A DNA stretch of 64,000 nt, from assembly GCA_001885315.1 (NCBI GenBank), contig MLPZ01000008.1, positions 16,933 through 80,932 on the forward strand, written 5' to 3'. Made by a program: the position numbers and the translations under genes. The DNA comes from Treponema sp. CETP13 (lineage in GTDB: Bacteria > Spirochaetota > Spirochaetia > Treponematales > Treponemataceae). Positions 52,916 through 61,668 of the stretch are shown one piece after another. How positions within the stretch are numbered: the stretch's first letter is position 1; every line of letters begins with the position of its first letter. The notes beneath the pieces are model-generated. The model was not told the origin of the DNA and ran no database searches. It saw nothing but the letters and a program-made list of their open reading frames with translations.

Positions 52916-54562
52916 TTATTTTTTAATAGTTTCTTTAAATACCCTATTAAGTGCAATTGGATGGAATTCTATTCCTGTTACATTAGGTTTAATCATATCT
53001 GCATTTGCTTGCTGATATAAAGGCATAATAACGCATTCTTTCATAACGATAGCTTCTGCCTCTTTTAGGGCTGCCCAACGTCCTTCTAAATCAGTGGAGA
53101 GATCTCCTGTTGTACATTCTGTCAAGATACTATCGTATTCTTTATTACTCCATAATCCATAGTTGTTTGAATTATCTGTAAACCACATACCAAGATATGT
53201 CATAGGATCTGCATAATCAGGTCCCCAACGAGTAAGTCCAAGTGTAAAATTTCCATCTTGCATGTCTTGTACACGTTGTTTTTTTGGTTCTACTTTAAGA
53301 TCAATGGTAATTCCTGGCAAAGTACTTTCAATTTCTTCTTTTATTACAGCAGCAACGTTTTGTTGTATCGAAGTATCGTCTAAAATCATTTCAAACTCAA
53401 AAGTATCTTGCCCGAGTTCTTTTTTTGCCTCATTAAAAAAAGCAAGAGCTTTTGTTGTATCAAAAGCACATACATCAGCGTATTCGGTTGTATTTTGTGT
53501 AAAATCTTCACCTTTTGAATTATAAGCAAATTCACTTGGTACTGGTGCATAAGAAGCTAAAGATCCATCTTTTACTACGCTTTCAACAATAGTTTCACGA
53601 TCGAGTGCAAAAGTAATAGCTTTTCTCATATTAAGATTTGCTAGTTCAGGGCTAGTTGCAATATTAGGACTTATGTACCATAAATATCCAGCTCCAATAC
53701 TCTTGTATTCTGGATCATCTTTAACTTGATCTACTTGATCTCCCGAAAGTTGTATGATATCAAGATCTCCATTTTGATAACTCATAAGTGCTTGTTGACT
53801 ATCTTTAATTACCTGGTAATTAAGACCATCAAGTGCAACTTTTGCTGCATCATAGTAATTAGGATTTTTTACAAGTTTAAAATTAGTTGCAGCTGGCTGA
53901 TAATCAGTCATAATAAAAGCTCCATTGCTCAGTAATGTATCTGCATTAGTAGCATAGGTATCCCCACATTTGTTAAAAAATTCTTCATTTACTGGATAGA
54001 AAGTAGGGAAATACAAGAGCTGATCAAAATATGATACAGGTACTTCTAATTCAACTTGGAGTGTTTTTGCATCAAGTGCTTTTACACCGAGTTGATCAAC
54101 TGGCATAGATCCATCTTCAACTGCTGCTGCATTTTTTATTTGTCCGATATCACTCATCATGTATGAATATTCTGATGCGAGAGCTGGATCTGCTGCCCGG
54201 CGCCATCCAAAAACAAAATCAGCTGCTGTTACTGGAGTTCCATTAGACCAGTTTGCATCGTCTCTAATTTTAAATGTATATGTTTTCCCATCAGCGGAAA
54301 TTGATTCGCTTTCGCATAGTGCATTAACAACAGAGCCATCTGCTGCCATTTGTTTTAGACCGTCGGTAAAATCGGCAATAACTTCGAATGAAGTGCCGTC
54401 TGTTGCAACTTGAGGGTCGAGACTTTGTACTTCGACTTCAACCATAATGTTGAGTGTATTACTTGAACTTGCTGTAGCTTCTTTTGTCTCTGACTTAGCA
54501 GAACAAGAAAGTAATGTTGCTATCAGAATAGTTGGTAGCAAAAACGCTAAAATTTTTTTCAT
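52916..54562 (-). CDS. oppA: Oligopeptide-binding lipoprotein OppA
   Basis: This 548-residue substrate-binding protein of the SBP_bac_5 family starts MKKILAFLLPTILIATLLSC, with Cys20 as the lipidation site. Family motifs include LDPQVATDGTSFEV, YTFKIRDDANWSNGTPVTAADFVFGWRR and MRKAITFALDRETI. It captures peptides outside the inner membrane and passes them to OppBC. A strong AAGGAG site precedes the ATG. A hairpin and T-run lie about 30 bases upstream of the start on the same strand, so the leader may be attenuated. Confidence 0.94.
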   Translation of the reverse strand: MKKILAFLLPTILIATLLSCSAKSETKEATASSSNTLNIMVEVEVQSLDPQVATDGTSFEVIADFTDGLKQMAADGSVVNALCESESISADGKTYTFKIRDDANWSNGTPVTAADFVFGWRRAADPALASEYSYMMSDIGQIKNAAAVEDGSMPVDQLGVKALDAKTLQVELEVPVSYFDQLLYFPTFYPVNEEFFNKCGDTYATNADTLLSNGAFIMTDYQPAATNFKLVKNPNYYDAAKVALDGLNYQVIKDSQQALMSYQNGDLDIIQLSGDQVDQVKDDPEYKSIGAGYLWYISPNIATSPELANLNMRKAITFALDRETIVESVVKDGSLASYAPVPSEFAYNSKGEDFTQNTTEYADVCAFDTTKALAFFNEAKKELGQDTFEFEMILDDTSIQQNVAAVIKEEIESTLPGITIDLKVEPKKQRVQDMQDGNFTLGLTRWGPDYADPMTYLGMWFTDNSNNYGLWSNKEYDSILTECTTGDLSTDLEGRWAALKEAEAIVMKECVIMPLYQQANADMIKPNVTGIEFHPIALNRVFKETIKK

Positions 54563-54593
54563 CCTTTTCTCCTTAATAGTATAAATATGAATT

Positions 54594-54628
54594 AAAAAAA
54601 AAGAGTTAACAGGTTATCCTGCTAACTC
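54594..54628 (-). terminator. Hairpin with T-run in the oppA leader
   Basis: On the minus strand a stem (GAGTTA-x-CAG with CTG-x-TAACTC, one mismatch) is followed by nine T's, 32 bp before the oppA ATG. It may terminate ywbE-side transcripts, or act as an attenuator of the opp operon. No T-box or riboswitch motif is seen upstream of it. Confidence 0.6.
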
Positions 54629-54820
54629 CTTTGTTGCTACATTAAAGAATAAACTTGATTTAAAAAAAAGTAAAGGTAAATAAAAATCGAATTGTGAAGG
54701 TGAAATATGCAGATTAACAGATTATTGCGATAATTTTAGAATGATTTGCAGTTTTAATGATCATGCGCGATAACGGTATTTCAATGATAGTTTGGATATG
54801 TTATCTGTTACAAATCCTAG

Positions 54821-55018
54821 TTAAGATTCCAATATTTCTTGAACTCGACCTACTTGACCATCAGTCAGGCGAACCTTTATTCCATGAGGATGAAAAGATG
54901 AATTAGTCAAAATATCGGCTACGACACCCTTTGTTAGTGTGCCTGATCTTTGATCTTTTTTTAATACAATGGCTACATTGAGTCCCGATTTAATATCACT
55001 TCTGTTTTGTCCATTCAT
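54821..55018 (-). CDS. YwbE family protein (DUF2196)
   Basis: This 65-residue protein starts at MNGQNRSDIKSGL, matching the YwbE family start; an eight-codon upstream extension is open. The family's best-kept part, VLKKDQRSGTLTKGVVADIL and FHPHGIKVRLTDGQVGRVQ, is clear. The function is unknown; the fold looks like a small beta barrel. It is on the same strand as, and downstream of, the broken phosphoesterase gene, and upstream of the opp leader hairpin. Confidence 0.88.
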   Translation of the reverse strand: MNGQNRSDIKSGLNVAIVLKKDQRSGTLTKGVVADILTNSSFHPHGIKVRLTDGQVGRVQEILES

Positions 55019-55062
55019 ACCTGTGACTGTACCGTAAATCACAATAATTGTCAGCCCTTATT

Positions 55063-56246
55063 TTATCTGTTGTTGTTAATGGTAGTCGAATAAAGTACTT
55101 TACCCCTTTGGTCTTTATAGTTTAGCTCTAAATGATTATCGTAAATATCAATTCCTAAAAAACCAAAATTTGTGTTATCGTACCAAATAGATTTAGGAGA
55201 CGTGTAGTCTTTATCAAGATCTTGAATCCCTCCCATCTGACCAACTATACCATACGAGGTGTTTTTGTTTATTAAATATTGAAAAAAATGGTTATGCCCT
55301 GCTAAGTCCAGTTCAACATTGTAGCTTTCGAGCAATGTATCAACATTGTTAATCATGTCAGGTATGTCATACCAAAGCATGCCAGAATGAGGATCTACAT
55401 ATCCACTAGCATATCCATAGGCATGATGTAAGGTAATTACTATGTCCTCTTGTGGAATACTCTCTAGTTGTTGTATAAGCCAATTTTTTTGTTCTCTGTT
55501 AAAATCTTGTGAATCCCAAAGAAGATTAAGTACTATAATATGCAAATTCCCTTCATCGAATCGATAGTAGTATTTGTCTTGTTTGGTTTGAAAATATTTT
55601 TTAAACTGGACTCCTCCATTTATCAACGCATCATGATTTCCAAATACAGTTAAAATTGGCATATCTCCTAAATATTGTTTAAACATTTTTACAGCCAATT
55701 TATAGTTGTCTTCAGTTATTCCAATATTCCAAGTTCAGAAATATCTCCTAAACAAAAAAATGCATCGTAGTTTTCGGCTTTTATAGTTTTTAGTATTTGG
55801 GTTGTTACATCTAAACTATTTGTTCCGGCCCCAAAATGAGGATCAGATGATACTGCTATTCGTAAAAAAAGACCTTCTGTATGTTTTTCAAATTTGGTTT
55901 TCTGAGTCATTTCGTTTAATTGATACTCAGGGGATGGTTTTGTAAATTGAGGATAGATTAAGAAAATGCCTAAAACTATAAATCCAAGTGCATATACCAA
56001 AGCAAGAATAAAGGCTATTTGAGATAATATTGATTTTGCTTTTTTTGATTTAAGAAAAAAAGAACCTGAAAAAACAACAATATTTAATAAATTAAATAGC
56101 CAAAATGCTCGGGTTATTTTTAAATAAAGAGGATTCCACCTGCAAAGACCAGGAAATCCTGGAGTATTTGTCATCCAAAGAATAAGCAGTGTAGTTATTA
56201 TAATTAATACTATGTTAATAATTCGTATTGCTTTTAAGTTTTTCAT
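55063..56246 (-). pseudogene. Membrane metallophosphoesterase broken by an 8-bp tandem duplication
   Basis: Two frames together form one calcineurin-like phosphoesterase of about 391 residues. The first half (55716-56246) has three membrane helices, then SSDPHFG and CLGDISELG. The second (55063-55698) has FGNHD, LHHAYGY and GHNHFF. All metal-binding motifs are intact, but the frame breaks between GDISE and GNHD. At the break, the 8-mer TATTCCAA is present twice in tandem; removing one copy restores GDISELGITEDNYKLAVKMF. So the gene is either recently inactivated or switchable by slipped-strand repair. A sequencing error is the main alternative. Its likely role would be a membrane phosphodiesterase or phosphatase. 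Confidence 0.85.
55717..55732. repeat. Two tandem copies of an 8-bp unit inside the phosphoesterase gene
   Basis: TATTCCAA (55717-55724) is directly followed by an identical TATTCCAA (55725-55732). The 8-bp gain shifts the frame by two and creates the TAA that ends the first half. A single copy would give a continuous gene. Confidence 0.95.
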
Positions 56247-56518
56247 GTTTAAATCCTTATAAAATATAATAGCACACTAATTAGTATTAAGTAAAATTAT
56301 ATGGTAAACAGATTAAATATGAGCAAATATAGAAAAATTTTCATAGCAAATGAAGATCTAAACAGAGAAAATTTACATAAATAGATAATTAAGCAATATT
56401 TTGTAATGTTGTAAGGATAGAATTTTTCAATTAGAAAAGACTATAAAATACAAAAAAAAAATGATACAATAAAAAAAGAATTTATAAACAAATTTTTATA
56501 ATCGAGGATGTGTTAATT

Positions 56519-57838
56519 ATGTATAAAATAGCAGTAGCAGGAACAGGTTATGTCGGATTGGTAGCAGGCGTTTGCTTTGCAGAGAGAGGACATCAAGTTA
56601 CTTGTGTAGATATAGATGAAAAAAAAGTTGAGTTAATGAAAAGTGGAGTAACTCCTATATATGAAGCAGATTTGGAAGAGCTCATGCAAAAAAATTATAA
56701 AGAAGGAAGACTCAACTATACTACAGATTATAAAAAAGCCTATAAGGATGCTGATGCAATATTTATAGGGGTGGGGACGCCAGAACAAAGTGATGGGTCT
56801 GCAAATTTAAGCTATATAGCAACGGTTGCAAGACAAATAGCTGAAACGATAGAAAAAGATTGTCTTGTAGTTGTAAAATCTACTGTTCCAGTAGGCACTA
56901 ATGATAAAGTAGAGCAATTCATAAAAGATTTTTTAGTAAATGATGTGAAAGTAGAAGTTGCATCAAATCCTGAATTTTTAGCACAAGGTTCAGCTGTTCA
57001 CGATACATTACATGCTGCACGAATTATAATAGGAACCGAGAGTGCGTGGGCTGAGGATATGCTAAAAAAAATATACGAACCTTTTAACCTCCCTATAGTG
57101 TCGGTAAATCGCCGATCAGCAGAAATGATAAAATATGCTTCAAATGATTTTTTAGCCCTTAAAATATCGTACATGAATGATATAGCTAATCTTTGTGAAC
57201 TGGTAGGCGCAAATATTGAAGATGTGTCTAAAGGTATGAGCTATGATGCGAGAATTGGCAAAAACTTTTTAAATGCAGGTATAGGTTTTGGTGGTTCATG
57301 CTTTCCAAAAGACACAAAAGCTCTTGAGTATTTAGCGCGACAAAATGGATATGAACTTCGAACAGTAAAAGCTGCAATTGATGTTAATAAAGAACAGAAA
57401 ACAATGCTATTTAAAAAAGCAAGTAGACATCTTATTACTTTTAACGGCTTAAAGGTTGCAGTTCTAGGACTTACCTTTAAACCAGGAACGGATGATCTTA
57501 GAGAAGCTCCTTCTTTAGAAAATATTCCATTATTACTGGCACAAGGAGCTGATATAAATGCATATGATCCTGTAGGAGAGGAGAACTTTAAAAAGAAGTT
57601 TCCAGAAGGTAAAAATGCACATGGCTCAATAAATTATGTTAAAACTGCAGAAGAAGCTTTAAAAGAAGCTAACGTTTGTTTTGTTTTTACCGAATGGAAA
57701 GAAATTAAACAACTTAAACCTGAAGATTTTATAAAATTAATGAGAACGCCATTGGTTTATGATGGAAGGAATAGTTTTGATATTAAATCTATGAAAAAAG
57801 TAGGGGTTGAATATTATTCTATAGGTAGAAATTATTAA
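56519..57838 (+). CDS. ugd: UDP-glucose 6-dehydrogenase
   Basis: This 439-residue enzyme has the NAD-binding start MYKIAVAGTGYVGLVAGVCFAERGH and the catalytic cysteine in GIGFGGSCFPKDTKAL. The central part has STVPVGTND and SNPEFLAQGSAVHD, and the C-terminal domain has LTFKPGTDDLREAPS. It oxidises UDP-glucose to UDP-glucuronate. The ATG has a GAGGA site ten bases upstream; a GTG three codons earlier is open but sits against that site. A UDP-glucuronate epimerase follows after 12 bp, so the pair makes UDP-galacturonate for a surface polysaccharide. Confidence 0.95.
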   Translation: MYKIAVAGTGYVGLVAGVCFAERGHQVTCVDIDEKKVELMKSGVTPIYEADLEELMQKNYKEGRLNYTTDYKKAYKDADAIFIGVGTPEQSDGSANLSYIATVARQIAETIEKDCLVVVKSTVPVGTNDKVEQFIKDFLVNDVKVEVASNPEFLAQGSAVHDTLHAARIIIGTESAWAEDMLKKIYEPFNLPIVSVNRRSAEMIKYASNDFLALKISYMNDIANLCELVGANIEDVSKGMSYDARIGKNFLNAGIGFGGSCFPKDTKALEYLARQNGYELRTVKAAIDVNKEQKTMLFKKASRHLITFNGLKVAVLGLTFKPGTDDLREAPSLENIPLLLAQGADINAYDPVGEENFKKKFPEGKNAHGSINYVKTAEEALKEANVCFVFTEWKEIKQLKPEDFIKLMRTPLVYDGRNSFDIKSMKKVGVEYYSIGRNY

Positions 57839-57850
57839 GGAGTTGTTACT

Positions 57851-58900
57851 GTGAGTTATACACCATTAGATATACACAAGACGTATTTAATTACAGGAGC
57901 AGCTGGTTTTATAGGAGCACATTTAGCTAAGAAACTTTTAGAAGAAGGTTGTAAAGTAATTGGTATTGATAATATAAACAATTATTATGATGTTAATTTA
58001 AAGATTGCTCGATTAGAAAATCTTACCTCTTTTACTCAATTTACTTTTATAAAAGGTGATATTTCTGACAAGACATTGGTTCTGGACATTTTTAAAAAAA
58101 ATAAACCAAATGTTGTCATTAATTTAGCAGCTCAAGCAGGGGTTAGATATTCAATAGAAAATCCAGATGTATATATTCAAAGTAATATAATTGGTTTTTT
58201 TAACATCCTTGAAGCTTGTAGATTTAACCCAGTAGAGCATCTTGTTTATGCCTCTTCAAGTTCTGTCTATGGGGCTAATAAGAAAGTGCCTTTTGAAGAA
58301 ACAGATTTTGTTGATAATCCTGTATCATTATATGCCGCAACAAAAAAATCAAATGAATTAATGGCTCATACATACAGTCATCTTTATAATATTCCAGCAA
58401 CAGGACTTAGATTTTTTACTGTATATGGTCCTATGGGAAGACCTGATATGGCCTATTTTGGTTTTACAAATAAATATTTTGCTGGAGAACCAATTAGAAT
58501 ATTTAATAATGGTGATTTTGAACATGATTTATATCGAGATTTCACATACATAGATGATATTGTGGAAGGAATTAAAAGGTTACTAAATAATCCACCAACT
58601 TTAAAAGCAGAAAACGGTGAGAAAAAGGTTGCACCTCATAGAGTTTTTAATATTGGAAATAATAATCCAGAAAAACTTATGACTTTTATTGGTGCGTTGG
58701 AAAAAGCTTTAGGTAGAGCCTTAGGTAAAACAGTAGAGTTTAAGAAAATATTTGAACCATTAAAGTCTGGTGATGTACCAAAGACGTATGCTTCTACGGA
58801 TGCACTTCAAAAAGCAGTTGGATTTAAACCTTCAACAAGTATAGAAGAAGGTTTACAAAACTTTGCAGATTGGTATGTAAAATATTATAAAATAAAATAA
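57851..58900 (+). CDS. NAD-dependent epimerase, probable UDP-glucuronate 4-epimerase
   Basis: This 349-residue SDR-superfamily enzyme starts with GTG after a strong AAGGAG. It has the glycine loop TGAAGFIGAHLAKKL, active-site segment ASSSSVYG, and YAATKKS for the Tyr and Lys. The IDNINNYYDVNLKIARLE start and RFFTVYGPMGRPDMA are typical of UDP-glucuronate 4-epimerases, which convert UDP-glucuronate to UDP-galacturonate. Its position after ugd supports that substrate. The exact sugar (glucuronate rather than glucose or an amino sugar) is inferred. Confidence 0.88.
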   Translation: MSYTPLDIHKTYLITGAAGFIGAHLAKKLLEEGCKVIGIDNINNYYDVNLKIARLENLTSFTQFTFIKGDISDKTLVLDIFKKNKPNVVINLAAQAGVRYSIENPDVYIQSNIIGFFNILEACRFNPVEHLVYASSSSVYGANKKVPFEETDFVDNPVSLYAATKKSNELMAHTYSHLYNIPATGLRFFTVYGPMGRPDMAYFGFTNKYFAGEPIRIFNNGDFEHDLYRDFTYIDDIVEGIKRLLNNPPTLKAENGEKKVAPHRVFNIGNNNPEKLMTFIGALEKALGRALGKTVEFKKIFEPLKSGDVPKTYASTDALQKAVGFKPSTSIEEGLQNFADWYVKYYKIK

Positions 58901-60301
58901 TTAGCGACCAGAGCGATTAAGGACTGTAAACACAGTTTTTGCAATGATAGAAATATCTAAGAAAAATGAAAAGTTTTTTATATAGTACAAATCGTTCTGT
59001 AGTTTTTTACGGGTGTCTTCGACTGATGGAGAGTGATATTCACCAGAAACCTGATCCCATCCTGTAATGCCAGGGGTTACCATAAGTCGTTGTCGGTAAA
59101 ATGGGACTTCCTTTTCTAATTCAATAGCTAATTCTGGGCGTTCTGGACGAGGCCCAATGAGTGACATATCACCTAAAAATAAGTTTAAAAGCTGTGGTAT
59201 TTCATCGATACGGCTTTTTCGCAAAAAATTACCAATGGGAGTGATTCGTGCATCGTTTATTCCTGTAGGTGAAAATGTGTTATCTGCTACAGTCATTGTT
59301 CTAAATTTATAAATTTTAAATTGTTTACCAGCAAAGCCTTCTCGTATTTGTGTAAAAAAAACAGGACCTTTACTTGTCGTTTTTATCAATAAAGCTATAA
59401 GAGGCCAAAACCACAGAGTTAATAAAAGAGCAACGCAAGAAAATGCAACATCAGCTGCTCGTTTTACCACTTTGTATGGAGCTTTTCTACTTAAATCTAT
59501 GTTTTGGAAAACCCAATTACTGTTAATATCTTCAAGGGGTACTTGTCGGTTTACTAGTTCATAAAATTCTGAATATGAATAAAAAGGGACTCCAAGGCTT
59601 ATTTCTTTGTAAAAAAACTGCTGTAAATTTTTTGTAATACTTGATTCTTTTGAGTATACGAAAACATAATTTTGATTTGTAAATTTTGTAATATCTTCTA
59701 TATTTGTTGTAATTGGAATTTTTAATGCTTCAATTTTTTTAAGAAGTTCTTTCTTGTCTGTTTCTGGTAAATGTGAATTAGGTGTAGACAATACTAAAGC
59801 TGTTGGTACGAACCCTAAATACGTTTTTTGTTGTAAATGCTGTATAAAATCTGGCAAAGATTTTGCACAATCAATAAAAATGATATGGGGTTTATTTTTA
59901 TTTTTTATAAAAAGTAAATCATAAAGCTTTCGCCACAGTACAAGAGTTATAAAATAAAGGAACAAAAAGAGTAGCAAGTTTCTGCGCGGAGTTAACGATG
60001 CATCATTATTAAGATAAAAAAGTGCAAATCCACAGAAAACATCTAAAACTGTGCAAAATCCAATTCGAGCAACAATTCTTTGCGTATTAAACGGCGTAGT
60101 AAGTGAATACATATTAAATATGTACATAAAAATTATCATTAAAATGACAAGTGGATAAAAAAACCTAATATGACGAATGTAAAAATATGACGATGGAATT
60201 TCTTGATATCTAATTACAAGCATAAGCCAGATTGTAGACAGGGAAAGTAAAATATCAATTAAAAAAATATAAAATTGTCTTCGTTTTTGCATTCTATACA
60301 T
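58901..60301 (-). CDS. Polyprenyl-phosphate sugar-1-phosphate transferase (PNPT-like, WbaP/WcaJ type)
   Basis: This 466-residue protein has four N-terminal membrane helices (to about residue 110), a soluble CoA-binding-like middle, and a C-terminal initiating transferase domain. The latter starts KRAADVAFSCVALLLTLWFWP. It has TREGFAGKQFKIYKFRTM-like QIREGFAGKQFKIYKFRTMT, LRKSRIDEIPQLLNLFLGDMSLIGPRPERPE and TPGITGWDQVSGEY. It transfers a sugar-1-phosphate from a UDP-sugar to undecaprenyl phosphate, starting a surface polysaccharide. The substrate sugar is unknown. It converges on the epimerase gene. Confidence 0.9.
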   Translation of the reverse strand: MYRMQKRRQFYIFLIDILLSLSTIWLMLVIRYQEIPSSYFYIRHIRFFYPLVILMIIFMYIFNMYSLTTPFNTQRIVARIGFCTVLDVFCGFALFYLNNDASLTPRRNLLLFLFLYFITLVLWRKLYDLLFIKNKNKPHIIFIDCAKSLPDFIQHLQQKTYLGFVPTALVLSTPNSHLPETDKKELLKKIEALKIPITTNIEDITKFTNQNYVFVYSKESSITKNLQQFFYKEISLGVPFYSYSEFYELVNRQVPLEDINSNWVFQNIDLSRKAPYKVVKRAADVAFSCVALLLTLWFWPLIALLIKTTSKGPVFFTQIREGFAGKQFKIYKFRTMTVADNTFSPTGINDARITPIGNFLRKSRIDEIPQLLNLFLGDMSLIGPRPERPELAIELEKEVPFYRQRLMVTPGITGWDQVSGEYHSPSVEDTRKKLQNDLYYIKNFSFFLDISIIAKTVFTVLNRSGR

Positions 60302-60348
60302 GGAATTATTATGCCTTTTTATTAGTATTATATAAATATATTTATAGA

Positions 60349-61509
60349 TTATAATTTTTTTGACTGCACAAATTTAGTATACATTGAATCATAGATTTGT
60401 AAATGTTGTTTAACAACAAGTTTTACATCGAAATTCTTTTCTACTAATTCTCGGGAATTTTTACTCATTTCTTGTCGTTTTTGTGGATTATTAATAAAAA
60501 ACTCAATTTTTTCTACGACGGCTTGAACATCATGTGGAGGGACAATAAACCCGTTGTATCCATCTTTGACAGCATCACGGCAACCAACCCAATCTGTTGT
60601 AATAACTGGTAAACCACATGATTCGGCATCTAATACAGCTTTTGGTAATCCTTCCATATAAAATGAAGGATAGACTAGTGCGTGACAGGTACGTAATTCA
60701 TTTTCAACATGGGGACAAAACCCTAACCATGTCATGTAATCACCATCCATATGAGCATTTATTTGATCTTCTGTTAACGCTGACGGATTATCTTCTATCC
60801 AACCACAAAAAATAAATTGAATTTTATCTGCATATTTAGCTTTTAGCTGTTCGGCAGCTTGTATGACCACCATAACACCTTTTTCTTCGAGCATTCGGCC
60901 AGAATAAGCAAAGCGAATTTTCTTAGATGCTATTTCTGATTCTTCTCGATAAGCAAAACGCTTTGTATCAACACCAGACCCTTTAATAAGTACTGTTTGA
61001 TTATCATTCATAATGCCTTTATCTATAAAAAGTTTTTTATCATCATTGTTTTGTACTATGTATGTGCTATGATTTGAGCGAGCTTTATGCAATCCTAAAA
61101 TTATAAGTTTAGTAACTGTTGAATTTAGCCTATCTGGAGTAAACATTGCGCCACATCCAGCAATTGCATTGACAATACAAGGAACATTTGTTCGTTTTGC
61201 AGCTAAGCTTCCCCAGAGCATAAGTTTTACTCCGACATGATGCACAACATCTGGTTTTTCTTTTTTGTATAATTTTTTTAAGAATTTATAGGTTTGCATT
61301 TCCTCAAAAGGATTTTTTCCTGCTCTATTTAATGGCATATCTATGGTTTTTAAACCGAGTTCTTGTATTTTATTTTGGTTTCCTGTGTAGTGTACGACTA
61401 CAGTTACGTCCCATCCTTGTTTTTGGGCTTCGATAGCAATTTCTTTGCGGTGGGAAAGAAAAGCTTTATCTAAGGTAATAACAAGAATTAGTTTTTTTTG
61501 CCTTTTCAT
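60349..61509 (-). CDS. Glycosyltransferase family 4 protein
   Basis: This 386-residue GT-B glycosyltransferase has an N-terminal acceptor domain (VVVHYTGNQNKIQELG, PDVVHHVGVKLMLWGSLAA) and a C-terminal nucleotide-sugar domain. The latter has SGRMLEEKGVMVVIQAAEQL and the EX7E motif in YPSFYMEGLPKAVLDAESCGLPVI. It uses a retaining mechanism and probably adds one sugar to a lipid-linked oligosaccharide. It lies upstream of the sugar-transferase gene on the same strand (47-bp gap) and is likely cotranscribed. Confidence 0.92.
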   Translation of the reverse strand: MKRQKKLILVITLDKAFLSHRKEIAIEAQKQGWDVTVVVHYTGNQNKIQELGLKTIDMPLNRAGKNPFEEMQTYKFLKKLYKKEKPDVVHHVGVKLMLWGSLAAKRTNVPCIVNAIAGCGAMFTPDRLNSTVTKLIILGLHKARSNHSTYIVQNNDDKKLFIDKGIMNDNQTVLIKGSGVDTKRFAYREESEIASKKIRFAYSGRMLEEKGVMVVIQAAEQLKAKYADKIQFIFCGWIEDNPSALTEDQINAHMDGDYMTWLGFCPHVENELRTCHALVYPSFYMEGLPKAVLDAESCGLPVITTDWVGCRDAVKDGYNGFIVPPHDVQAVVEKIEFFINNPQKRQEMSKNSRELVEKNFDVKLVVKQHLQIYDSMYTKFVQSKKL

Positions 61510-61668
61510 AATTTAACCCTTTTTAGTTAAGTTGTAACAGTATAACGATATTAATAGTAAATTTCAAATGCTTTTACATTCATGGTCAAAAAAGCGAACT
61601 TGCAAAAACAATTGTTATGATTTATTGTTACAAAAGAGAGAGATGAGAAAAAATGAGGGATTATTAGA

